Source of the DNA: Palaemon carinicauda
Lineage: Eukaryota > Arthropoda > Malacostraca > Decapoda > Palaemonidae
Direction of reading: 5' to 3'
Assembly (NCBI RefSeq): GCF_036898095.1
Contig: NC_090729.1
Span: 70,284,613-70,348,612 of the forward strand
DNA length: 64,000 nt
Part shown: piece by piece, positions 1-8,671 of the stretch
Position numbering within the stretch: the first letter of the stretch is position 1
How the letters are laid out: every line of letters begins with the position of its first letter
The notes under the pieces: generated by a model
Databases searched by the model: none
What the model was told of the DNA's origin: nothing
What the model saw: the letters and a program-made list of their open reading frames with translations, nothing else
Position numbers and translations under genes: made by a program

Positions 1-278
1 ACATAAACGTAAGGGAAATACAAGTTGCTTTAATCAGAGATGAGTGCCAAAAACAGCTATAAGGGTATCTTAAAAAGAACATAAATCCACTTGGTAGAAC
101 AATTGACAAATAAGGTAAGGTATAATAATGCCGTGAGTGATGATATATACAGATACTCAGGAGTCAAAAATTTACAAATATAGTAATAGTAATCAGGTGC
201 GAAACCAACGAATACAAATAGGGTATAAATGAGGCAGGTAAGGGGGAGAGATAAAATGACAAGGAATTAACATGTGAG
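1..278. other. 3' flank of element 1, nothing else recognised
   Basis: AT-rich sequence downstream of the minus-strand recombinase stop codon. It should hold part of the 3' untranslated region of element 1. I see no inverted repeat or internal complementary region here, so the true end of the element lies outside the window. Confidence 0.5.
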
Positions 279-3032
279 TTACCTGGGGGTAACTACGCTC
301 CCTGCAGCTACTGTAGGAAATTTAAGGGCTTCCAAATGTTTAAGGTAGTGTTTCTTGAACACTGACGGTGATTTCCACCCTGTATACCTGGAAAGGTCCG
401 TAAAATTCATGTGGTGAAAAAAGTTCACCGAAGTAGCAACCGCTCTGATATCATGTGCAAGAGGAAAAGAGTCAGGGCTAGCTTGTTTAATAAAATACAA
501 AATTTGTTGCCTGATCCCTTTAATGGTAATGGTACCGCCTTGTTCTCTAACGAATAGAGGCCCCGAGAAGTTAGAGGAGGTCCGGGATAAATAAGACCTA
601 AGAGTAGTAACAGGGCACAGAGACGGATCTTGCGTGAGGGGAACAATTTTCCAGGAGGACCATCTGTTCTGAGGGTCTTCGTTCTTAGCTAAAAAGAATT
701 TGTTAGGTGAAAGAAGGACCTCTCCCGAAGGAAGGAACTCAATATGACCCGGGTCTCTTGACAAAGCTGCCAGTTCAGAAATTCTTGCCCCGGAAGCCAA
801 ACTCACCAGGAAAAGTGTTTTCCTGAGAAGGGGAATGTAATCACAAGAACTGTTAATGGTATCAGAAGCCAATTTGAGTACATCATTAAGGAACCAGGTA
901 ACCGGGGTAGGACGAGTAACCGGTTTCAGTCTGGCACAGGCTTTCGGAATTGAAGCTAACAAAGAGTCGGTTAAGTCTATGTTAAAACCCACTAGGAAGA
1001 TCTTTTTCAAGGCAGATTTAATAGTGGTGATACTATTGGCTGCCAGAACTGATTCTAATAAAGTTCTAAAGAAAGTGACTGTAAGGTTCAAGTTCATACA
1101 GTGTACGTCTGAGTCTATCAAAAATTTAGCCAACTTTTTAACCGCAGAATCATATTGGCGGATGGTGGAATCCCGTTTATCTGATTCTAGGAACAGGGTG
1201 TTTTGAGGATCGATATTGGCACCATGCATGGCCGCAAACTTCATGAAGTCCATAAAGTTAGGGCGCTCTGAATGTTTGAGAAAGCGTACACAACGCGCGT
1301 TTGTACTATCTGAGACAGAACCGGATTGGGTATCGGGTGAGGATGTAGTCTCAACTCTCGCAGGAGAGGATACCAATTGCTCTTGGGCCAGTTGGGTGCG
1401 ACCAAGGCTACTCGTCCCTTGAAGGATCTCAGCTTGTCTAGGACTTTCAGTAAAAGATTCACCGGGGGAAAGAGATAAATCCTTTCCCAGATGTCCCAAT
1501 TCTGTGACATAGCGTCTGTGGCGTAGGCCTGAGGGTCTAGATTGGGAGCCACATATACTCTCAACTTGTGGTTGGACTCCGTGGCGAAGAGGTCCACTTG
1601 GAGACCCGGAACCCGAGAGAGAATCCACCGGAATGACTTTAGATCGAGTGACCATTCCGATTCTAGAGGGGAGGTCCGGGACAAGGCGTCTGCCACTACG
1701 TTCCGGACTCCCGCCAGGTGGACAGCTGAAAGATGCCAACGGTTCGAGGCTGCTAGGGAGAATATGGCTACTAGAACATGGTTCAGAGGCCCTGATTTTG
1801 ATCCGCCTCTGTTGAGGCAGCGGACCACCACTTCGCTGTCGAGAACCAGACGAAGGTGTTGTCTCTTGGGTGGAGCGAGACGTTTCAGGGTTAGAAGAAC
1901 TGCCATGGCCTCCAGCACATTGATGTGAAATTGGCGGAATAAGGGAGACCAAAGACCTTGAACTTTCCTGAGCTGAGAATAGCCTCCCCAACCTGATAGG
2001 GATGCGTCCGTGTGAATGATTAACTTCGGAGGCGGAAATCGAAGGGGAACTGACTTTGACAGATTGTTGGCCCTTGTCCAAGGTAGAAGTCTTTCCCGAA
2101 GAATGGGAGGAAGGCGGACTTTCCTGTCCCGGAGCTTCCGGTTCGCCCTCGAACACCAGACACGATTGATATCTTTCAATTTTGCCTTCAGAAGTAGATC
2201 CATCACTGAAGCAAATTGAAGGGACCCTAGGATCCTCTCTTGGAGTCGTCTGGAACTTACTTTGTCTTTGAGAAAGCGTTTGGTGTTCATTGCAATCTCT
2301 AACCTCTTGGGTTTGGGAAGACACAGAGTATGAGATATAAGATCCCATTGCAGGCCGAGCCATTGGAACTTTGATTTCGGAAGAAGACGGGACTTCTTGA
2401 AGTTGATCTGGAAGCCTAGAGATTGAAGGTATTGGATGACTCTGTGAGTGGCTTTTAGGCAATTTTGGGAAGTGTCTGACCAAATGAGCCAGTCGTCCAG
2501 ATAGGCTACTACTTGAATCCCTTGATTTCTGAGTTCCTGAACAGCAACTTCTGCTAACTTTGTGAAGATCCTTGGGGCGATGTTGAGCCCAAAGGGCATC
2601 ACCTTGAAGGAGTAATTTTTGTCCCCTAGGCGGAAGCCTAGATACGGACGGAAGTGTCTCGCTATCGGGACGTGATAATAGGCGTCTGTAAGATCGATAG
2701 AGGTGGTGACGGCCCCACGGGGAAGTAAGGTCCGCACCTGCGAGACGGTAAGCATTCGAAACTTGTCGCATTGAATGGACAAGTTGAGAAGGGATAGGTC
2801 TAGAATCACTCTTCTCTTGTCCGAATCCTTCTTCGGTACACTGAACAGCCGACCCTGAAACTTCAGGTGTTTCGTTTCTTGTATGGCGTTCTTTTGTAAC
2901 AGGTCCTGGACAAATTCGACTAGGTCCGGAGTGGAATGTTGATGAAATCTGTTCGGAGGTGGAGGTCCTTGAATCCAACTCCACCCCAGTCCCTTGGAGA
3001 TGATACTGAAAGCCCAGGGACTGAACCTCCAT
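279..3032 (-). CDS. Tyrosine recombinase ORF of DIRS-like element 1
   Basis: The ORF is 917 codons with no internal stop, but only the last ~320 residues are recognisable tyrosine recombinase; the N-terminal ~590 are an S/P/R-rich open frame lying over the RT/RNase H gene, so the true start is uncertain. The core shows the catalytic set in order: Arg ~750 in GARISEL, His-x-x-Arg ~860-863 in HDIRAVAT, Trp ~886 in YTGWKS and the nucleophile Tyr ~896 in KKHYLKH. In DIRS elements this enzyme integrates a circular DNA intermediate without target duplication. The gene is last in the order gag, RT, recombinase. All catalytic residues are present and no break is visible, unlike the family-A copies in this window. 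Confidence 0.88.
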   Translation of the reverse strand: MEVQSLGFQYHLQGTGVELDSRTSTSEQISSTFHSGPSRICPGPVTKERHTRNETPEVSGSAVQCTEEGFGQEKSDSRPIPSQLVHSMRQVSNAYRLAGADLTSPWGRHHLYRSYRRLLSRPDSETLPSVSRLPPRGQKLLLQGDALWAQHRPKDLHKVSRSCCSGTQKSRDSSSSLSGRLAHLVRHFPKLPKSHSQSHPIPSISRLPDQLQEVPSSSEIKVPMARPAMGSYISYSVSSQTQEVRDCNEHQTLSQRQSKFQTTPREDPRVPSICFSDGSTSEGKIERYQSCLVFEGEPEAPGQESPPSSHSSGKTSTLDKGQQSVKVSSPSISASEVNHSHGRIPIRLGRLFSAQESSRSLVSLIPPISHQCAGGHGSSSNPETSRSTQETTPSSGSRQRSGGPLPQQRRIKIRASEPCSSSHILPSSLEPLASFSCPPGGSPERSGRRLVPDLPSRIGMVTRSKVIPVDSLSGSGSPSGPLRHGVQPQVESICGSQSRPSGLRHRRYVTELGHLGKDLSLSPGESFTESPRQAEILQGTSSLGRTQLAQEQLVSSPARVETTSSPDTQSGSVSDSTNARCVRFLKHSERPNFMDFMKFAAMHGANIDPQNTLFLESDKRDSTIRQYDSAVKKLAKFLIDSDVHCMNLNLTVTFFRTLLESVLAANSITTIKSALKKIFLVGFNIDLTDSLLASIPKACARLKPVTRPTPVTWFLNDVLKLASDTINSSCDYIPLLRKTLFLVSLASGARISELAALSRDPGHIEFLPSGEVLLSPNKFFLAKNEDPQNRWSSWKIVPLTQDPSLCPVTTLRSYLSRTSSNFSGPLFVREQGGTITIKGIRQQILYFIKQASPDSFPLAHDIRAVATSVNFFHHMNFTDLSRYTGWKSPSVFKKHYLKHLEALKFPTVAAGSVVTPR

Positions 3033-3460
3033 TTGTTGCGGAAGGCATAAAGCCTCCCCCCTACCCGCTGCACCTCAGAATTGGTTTGAGGAGTTGCCTC
3101 CACGTCCGCCTCGGAAGTTCTTTCCCTTGCGAAAAAATCTACCTCTACCTCTGTTCTGGTTTGAACCACGATGGTAGCCTCTACCTCTGTTATAACTCTG
3201 GGAAGAGCCTTGAGCCTCATAAGACTGGTTAAAGGCTGGAGAGGTGGTGGAGGCACCGGGAAGCTGGCTCTTAGGGAGCAGAACGGTGACATAGTCGTCC
3301 GATGAAGGAGCCCGAGAGGTGGAAGGCTGTGCAGGAGCAGCAGGAGATGGAGGAAGAGGCTGACGGAAAACAGACGAACTACTCTGCTGTTGCCGGAACT
3401 GGGTGGAGGTATACGGGCGGAGCTTCTTCCTACCCCGGGCTTGGTAATTTGCGGGATCAT
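1241..3460 (-). CDS. Reverse transcriptase/RNase H/methylase-like protein of DIRS-like element 1
   Basis: 739 codons, unbroken. Domains in order: a DIRS-type lead-in (GGRLYAF, FSPWAFSII) at ~130-160; reverse transcriptase at ~205-380 with VILDLS, MPFGLNIAP and the catalytic YLDD at 320-323 (bases 2492-2503); RNase H at ~480-610, starting at the first acidic residue in IIHTDAS (~485) and ending with VADALSR; and a C-terminal block with DLFAT, FPPVNLLLKVL and APNWPKSNW, which matches in pattern the Dam-like methylase region known in DIRS/PAT elements. It overlaps gag by 386 bases and the recombinase ORF by ~1.8 kb in other frames, so translation probably needs frameshifting, re-initiation or separate messages. 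It appears intact and would copy element RNA to DNA. Confidence 0.9.
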   Translation of the reverse strand: MIPQITKPGVGRSSARIPPPSSGNSRVVRLFSVSLFLHLLLLLHSLPPLGLLHRTTMSPFCSLRASFPVPPPPLQPLTSLMRLKALPRVITEVEATIVVQTRTEVEVDFFARERTSEADVEATPQTNSEVQRVGGRLYAFRNKWRFSPWAFSIISKGLGWSWIQGPPPPNRFHQHSTPDLVEFVQDLLQKNAIQETKHLKFQGRLFSVPKKDSDKRRVILDLSLLNLSIQCDKFRMLTVSQVRTLLPRGAVTTSIDLTDAYYHVPIARHFRPYLGFRLGDKNYSFKVMPFGLNIAPRIFTKLAEVAVQELRNQGIQVVAYLDDWLIWSDTSQNCLKATHRVIQYLQSLGFQINFKKSRLLPKSKFQWLGLQWDLISHTLCLPKPKRLEIAMNTKRFLKDKVSSRRLQERILGSLQFASVMDLLLKAKLKDINRVWCSRANRKLRDRKVRLPPILRERLLPWTRANNLSKSVPLRFPPPKLIIHTDASLSGWGGYSQLRKVQGLWSPLFRQFHINVLEAMAVLLTLKRLAPPKRQHLRLVLDSEVVVRCLNRGGSKSGPLNHVLVAIFSLAASNRWHLSAVHLAGVRNVVADALSRTSPLESEWSLDLKSFRWILSRVPGLQVDLFATESNHKLRVYVAPNLDPQAYATDAMSQNWDIWERIYLFPPVNLLLKVLDKLRSFKGRVALVAPNWPKSNWYPLLRELRLHPHPIPNPVLSQIVQTRVVYAFSNIQSALTLWTS

Positions 3461-5459
3461 ATTTCCGCTTAGGAGTCAAACCCCAACGGGCTTTAAGGCT
3501 CTGATTAACCCTAGTAGCCTCTGCCAAGACTTCCTCCACAAGATCCTCAGGGAAAAGATTTGAACCCCAGCAAGAGGACCGGATAAGTTTATTAGGCTCG
3601 TGCCTAATAGTCGCCTCAGCCAGGACGTGTTTGCGGCACCTACGTTTGGCAATAGCAAAGTCATATAGATCGAAATATAACGACTGCAAAGTAGCCTTAT
3701 TGAGAGACTTAAAGATACTCTCAGTATCATAAGTTAAGGCTATCGACTCCGTAGACGTGGCCAAGTTCAAAGTTCGACCAACACGTAGGCGGGAATCATA
3801 CTCCTGTTTAATAAGGGATTCCGGGAGACGGGGAAGCCGTTCGCTAAACATTACCGACGCACAGTCGGCTGTTAGCTTGCCAGAAGTAAAGGTGGTATGG
3901 ACATTGTCCCAACACTCATTACCTGAAGGAAGAAGGAGGGAGATCGGGTCTACCTCTCGGATGGGAGGCAAGGGCTTCTCCTCCAGAGCATATTGAAAAG
4001 CCAGTTCTGCAACCTTATTGACGCATGGAGTCACGGTATTCTTGTCCATTAAGAACATTGTGAACGAACTTTTATGAGGCGTCAACATGGTATTGGTGCA
4101 ACCAATATCATTCAGAAACCTAGCCCAAACAGATTGGGCTTGTTCCTTTGGGAAAATGACAGTCTCTTTGGGGACCTTATCCAGCCGAACCAGAGCTTCC
4201 TCGGTAAGCCTGGCATAACCATGAAATGGAAATGCGAGACCAGGAGGAAAGAATTCAAAGTCCTCTAGGGGACGAGTGCTAAGACCTTCCAATGTTAACA
4301 TCCCGTCTGAAAATGGGGAATGAAGAGCCATGCGCCAAGGGTTATTCTTGGTAAACGGCGGAAGCTTAGAGGCATCCGGGATGAGAGAGCTTTGAACTCG
4401 CTCCGGAGCACCCTGCTCTAATGCCCCAAGTCTCTGACCAATGTTAGAGAACATCGTGTCCATCTTGGCCTGCATTTCCGACACCAACTTAGCTTGCATC
4501 TCCGACACAATGCGAAGCATGGCTGATTCGGAAAGGCCCGGATTAGGAGCAGAAGTGGCGGATTGTACTCCCGGGTCGTGAGACTTAGAGGAGGAGCCGG
4601 AAGCCTTAGATGACGGGTTCGTATTAGACTTGGAACTATGGGAAGCCTTGTGGGGCTTACGAGCTTTTGGCAAAGTCCTAGATATAGACTTATCTTTGGG
4701 GGGAACCGGGTGTGATCGGTGAGACGAATCACGGTCCCCAGAAAGACCATGGAAAGAAGAGAGATCAGATGAAGAAGAAAGAGCGGGGCTGAGGATAGGA
4801 ATCTCAGCGCCGGTAATACCTGCCTCACTTACCACCCTACCTGCATCCGGATCATCCAACAACATAGGTTCGACGTCCAAGTTCATGGAGGCAACATTGT
4901 CTTCCAGATCTCCGGGGGCATCCAACGGATCTTGTTCCTGGTCTATGAATCCCGCAATAGTGGCATCAATGTGGGCAATGATGGGTGCCGCAACATGCCT
5001 AGCCACAGCGGCTGAAGACTTGGCATTAGGGTAGATCATTGCACAGTAGTCTTCAGACAGGACGTAAGGCTGTTTGGATTTCACATTCCGGGCAAATCCC
5101 CCAACCCACACTTTCAGTGTGGCCCGAGCCGCAGTCTTCTGCTCCGGGAATGCCTGAAATAATAGTGGGAATTACCGAAAGGAAGATTCCAGGAGGTCCT
5201 TCAAGACCATAGAGATCTTACTAAATAGTGTATGTATACCAAAAAGAGGTAAAATAATTAGAAAGATAACATAGCCAACGGGACTCACCGAATCAGATCC
5301 GAGGGTGGTGATGAGGTCAAAACAGACCATACAATTATCAGGGTGCCAGACCACGATGTCTTCCAGCTGAACTCCGCAGAGGGCGTGAGACCTACAAACA
5401 GTATGGCCACAAGGCTGGTGAAGGACAGCCGCACAGGCCGTCGTCTGACAATGCACCAT
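3075..5459 (-). CDS. Gag-like protein of element 1, two exons: complement(join(3075..5153,5289..5459))
   Basis: Exon 1 (5459-5289) encodes 57 residues with a Cys/His cluster: C-x4-C, then CGH-x3-C-x2-H-x2-C, then HP-x2-C-x2-C. Exon 2 (5153-3075) encodes the main Gag body, a P/S/T-rich middle, a Met/Gln-rich probable coiled coil (MLRIVSEMQAKLVSEMQAK) and an Arg/Gly-rich tail near the C terminus. The intron has a GTGAGT donor and TTTCAG acceptor, both phase 0. Joining them spaces the last Cys and the WVGGF motif at exactly the distance seen in the unspliced family-A gag (31 residues), which supports the intron. An acceptor-like TTTTTATAG lies just before the ATG, so a further upstream non-coding exon is likely. 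Total ~749 aa. The RG tail suggests RNA binding. Precise function is inferred from position. Confidence 0.75.
5154..5288 (-). other. Predicted spliceosomal intron in element 1 gag
   Basis: 135 bp on the minus strand, from GTGAGT at 5288-5283 to TTTCAG ending at 5154. Both sides are in phase 0. The homologous position in family-A gag is continuous coding sequence. Confidence 0.7.
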
Positions 5460-7074
5460 CTATAAAAAGAATAGTATATGAGAAACTAATTCTCTTAAGT
5501 AGGGGCGGGTCCGGAGGACCCGGGACTAAACATAAGTCTAACTTAAGACTAGAGCTTAACTGTAATACTCTTAAGTAGGGGCGGGTCCGGAGGACCCGGG
5601 CCTAAACATAAGTCTAGCTTAACTGTGATACTCTTAAGTAGGGGTGGGTCCGGAGGACCCAGGCCTAAACATAAGTCTAACTTAAGACTAGAGTATAACT
5701 ATCCATTCCGGTCGAGCCGGGATCATAAAGAAGGATGCAACAAAGAATTAAGACACATGGTGTCTGATTTCCCGGAGCGAGGTTAAGCCCCGGGCCGGGA
5801 AATAAAAGTACATCCATAAACCAATATATATAGGAACTCCGGGATAGTGATCTGTCATATATAATCATATATAATCATAGAAACTGTTATAAATAAAGAG
5901 GGGGGCGGAACTGTAGATAAGAACCGCCAACAGAACCCGGAGGGTTTCGTATAACATAATAAAATTGTGATAGGTGAATATGAAATAGGGTGCACCGGGA
6001 TCCTACTCTGTTGAAAGGTGGCCAACCCGTCTAGACAGAGACGAAACCGCCGGGACACCCGGAGGACAAAGTCCATAAATACTGAACTACCCCCTCTAAA
6101 AGGAGGGAAGGCAACGGTCCCCTAGGAGAGGGGGGAGAGAAGCCTAGCCACCAACCTAGTGAGAGGGGGAGCTTGGGGGAGGATCACGTGATACGGAGCA
6201 GCAGGGCTACCAACTGACGATCCCCAAACACTACCAAAACAGATCATACGGAGTAATAAGCACAAATATTCATTATAAAAGTAATAGCGTTGAAAAATAT
6301 ATGAATATACACATAAAAAATTAGGGCAAGGCATGCAACATAATAAATAAATCCCAAAGGACAGCAACCTGATGGCTTAAATAATAAAAATTGCCGCCCA
6401 GTAACGAAGGTCGGCAAGCCATCTACGATACGTAACTGATATCGGCCCTAAATATGAACCACAAGGGTTCTAAACGCTAAATAATGAATATCCACAATAA
6501 AACATATAAAAATTTAATTAATAATAAAAATAATACACTTAGTAACACCGCGAGTGAAACTAAAAGCTCTCAAAACAGGAGTACCAACCGTAAGCGGAAT
6601 CAAGCAAGATCGATATGATCGAAGAGAATAAACTCCTATAATTAAAATATTAAACGATCTAGATTGCTCAAAACACAGCAAAACATAGCTTGGTACTTAA
6701 CTTAGACGGTGTCTCCTGGGAAACCGATGAAGAAGCCATAATCCAGAGAAAAATAAGGCAAAACACGAGAGCACAAAAAAGCGGGTTACCATACAGGCGT
6801 GCTAAAAAGGAGTTGGGTTGTGAGCGGATGCAGAGTTGGTGGTGCCGAGTGAGGTTGAACAGCTCTCCTCTATTGGGGTCTTTGTCGTGGATGAATCTAA
6901 ATAGTGCGGGACCTCTGGATTATACGCCCAATTTTATACCGACACCAATAGGTGAGCGAGCTAGTTAACCTAGCACTCCTTTACATTTTTTCTCTGGTAT
7001 ATTTAGCAGTAAATTACCTAAGAATAAGTGCTAATTGGAGCTTATTCACTGGCCGGCACAGGTTCAAGCCCAGA
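5460..7074 (-). other. Leader / 5' region of element 1, no gene seen
   Basis: Non-coding AT-rich sequence with CCGG-rich patches, upstream of element 1 gag. Short open frames here show no family resemblance. It probably includes a leader intron ending at the acceptor by 5460. I could not place the outer terminus of element 1; the boundary with the next element is near 7074-7104. Confidence 0.45.
5492..5700. repeat. Three-unit tandem repeat in element 1 leader
   Basis: Three imperfect units of about 60-77 bp start near 5492, 5569 and 5630. Each opens with CTCTTAAGTAGGGGYGGGTC, contains the palindromic GGTCCGGAGGACC and continues with CTAAACATAAGTCTA. The middle unit is shorter, lacking part of the tail. 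Each unit could fold into a GC hairpin. Confidence 0.85.
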
Positions 7075-7103
7075 AATAGATTTTTCGCTTCGCTCAAAAT
7101 CCG

Positions 7104-7458
7104 TTTTTTGGGCTCAAGCCATGTCGTCCTGATGGAAGGTTCCTCCAGTAGCTTCCTAGGGTATATTTAACTACAGTGGATATTCCCAGAGAATTAAACT
7201 AAAGGTTATCACAAAATTCTAACTTCTGGTGCGAGTACCCTAAAGGTTCCCCTCTAGGATATCGTATAACAACAGGGGACGCATGTATTAACACGCCACA
7301 TAGCTATCTGCACCCCATATAGAGTTAACACTTCGATATGGAAAGGTGGCTGAGTAACTGAGGAGCCGTTCCAAAGTTTCTCTCATCCGTGGCTACTTTT
7401 GGTACTCGAGACGTCAACAAACGGGCGCCATTGCTAAATGACGTCACGTCCGTCCCCA
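7104..7458 (+). repeat. Left inverted terminal repeat of A-1
   Basis: Pairs in reverse complement with 19822-20205. Shared landmarks include CCATGTCGTCCTGATGG, the GGAGCCGTTCCAAAGTT segment and GGGCGCCATTGCTAAATG. The 7075-7103 flank is itself a copy of a right-end terminus. Confidence 0.85.
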
Positions 7459-7531
7459 TCCTTTCGCCTGTAGCTTCTACGCTAAGTCGGATTTTTCCCA
7501 AGTGACACTTTTATCTGCTTACATCGCCGTA

Positions 7532-7567
7532 ATGTCGCAGCCTTCAGCCTCGCCTTCTTCTGGAAAG
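7532..7567 (+). CDS. Conserved 12-codon leader ORF/exon of A-1
   Basis: Encodes MSQPSASPSSGK, then runs into a donor-like GTTGAGTA overlapping the last codon. The same peptide recurs at the same distance from the left end in A-2, A-3 and, with one in-frame codon fewer, A-5. It could be a first coding exon or an upstream ORF. Splicing directly to the gag acceptor at 14037 does not keep frame if GTTGAG is the donor, so the link is unresolved. Confidence 0.45.
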
Positions 7568-8219
7568 TTGAGTACCAGGTCCTAGTATTGTTTAAATAAG
7601 CTCTGACCGTAAAGTATTTTCTAATTTTCTTAAAATATCGTGTTTTGTGGCGGAGCTGTGCCGATACCGGACGCGCCATGACGGCGTCGCTGTTCACGTT
7701 GCATGCCTTATTTAGTTAGCAAGAACAGCCTTCTCCAGTCCTTTAACTAATTAATTTTATTAGTTATTTAGTCTTCATAGCTAGGAAATCATTATATCAT
7801 GTTTTAGCGCTCATTAGACTACGGTCGCTGTTAGACCCCATACTAGATCGCTAGCTTAGCCCCTAGGCTTGACAGCCTAGTGCTCTTTTCATGCATGATA
7901 TATATTAGTGTTCCTAAGTTAAGTTATGAAGATTTTGACATTATTAAACATACTAGTTACTGTGATGTAAGTGTTTTCGCCTTTGGGGACCATACAAGGG
8001 ACTGAGTTGGTTGTGTACCAACCCCCTCCTAACCTAATGTAGGAACCCTTGTATGCTCCCTATTCCCCTTGCCTGCGGGTAATTCCCTCTGGGTTGACTT
8101 GCTTTCCCTTCTCTATAGGGAGATCTTGTCTACACCCAGAGTATTTATCGCTTCTCTGCCTACCCTAAGGGAATGAACCCCCCTTAGGGTCGCGCCTGAG
8201 ACATTAGGAAGGGCTCTGG
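7568..8219 (+). other. A-1 leader, no gene
   Basis: Non-coding leader shared with A-3 at 33031-33690. It stops at the hAT insertion point. Confidence 0.7.
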
Positions 8220-8671
8220 CCCAGTGGTGATTCTAGGACTCTGAAAGTGGGGGGGCCACTTCAGGGCCAATATAAATTTTTGGGGGGCATTTATTGTTGG
8301 TGGCTAGGTGGCACTCTGAAGACAATATCATGTCATTAATGAAATAACAAATGACAATAATAACACCTCATTACTTTCATAACTTGCATTTGTAAAACAT
8401 ATACATGTATGCCTACACAAACATTATGATAATGGAGGTTATTCGTATTACTTAAAAAAATATATATATGTATTTCTTGCAATATATTTTTAACAAAATC
8501 GCAAAAATATGGCAAAAATATCTTCAAAACAAAAATGAATCATGAGTTATGAATGTAATGTAAATATTATGTTGATATTAAAACCCCATGCAAGCATGCA
8601 TGAAGTAATGCAGTGTTGCCAACAGGGCGAGTTTCCCTTTCCTGAGGTGAAGTAGATTATAGTACGTATAT

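Noticed and set aside
856..1206. Open frames on the plus strand opposite the element 1 recombinase
   Set aside because: They are antisense shadows of a clearly conserved minus-strand gene and show no family resemblance.
5492..5700. CRISPR-like array
   Set aside because: The units are imperfect adjacent tandem repeats without unique spacers, in a eukaryotic transposon leader.
6690..6968. 92-codon open frame in the element 1 leader
   Set aside because: No conserved motif, no counterpart in other copies, and AT-rich non-coding context.
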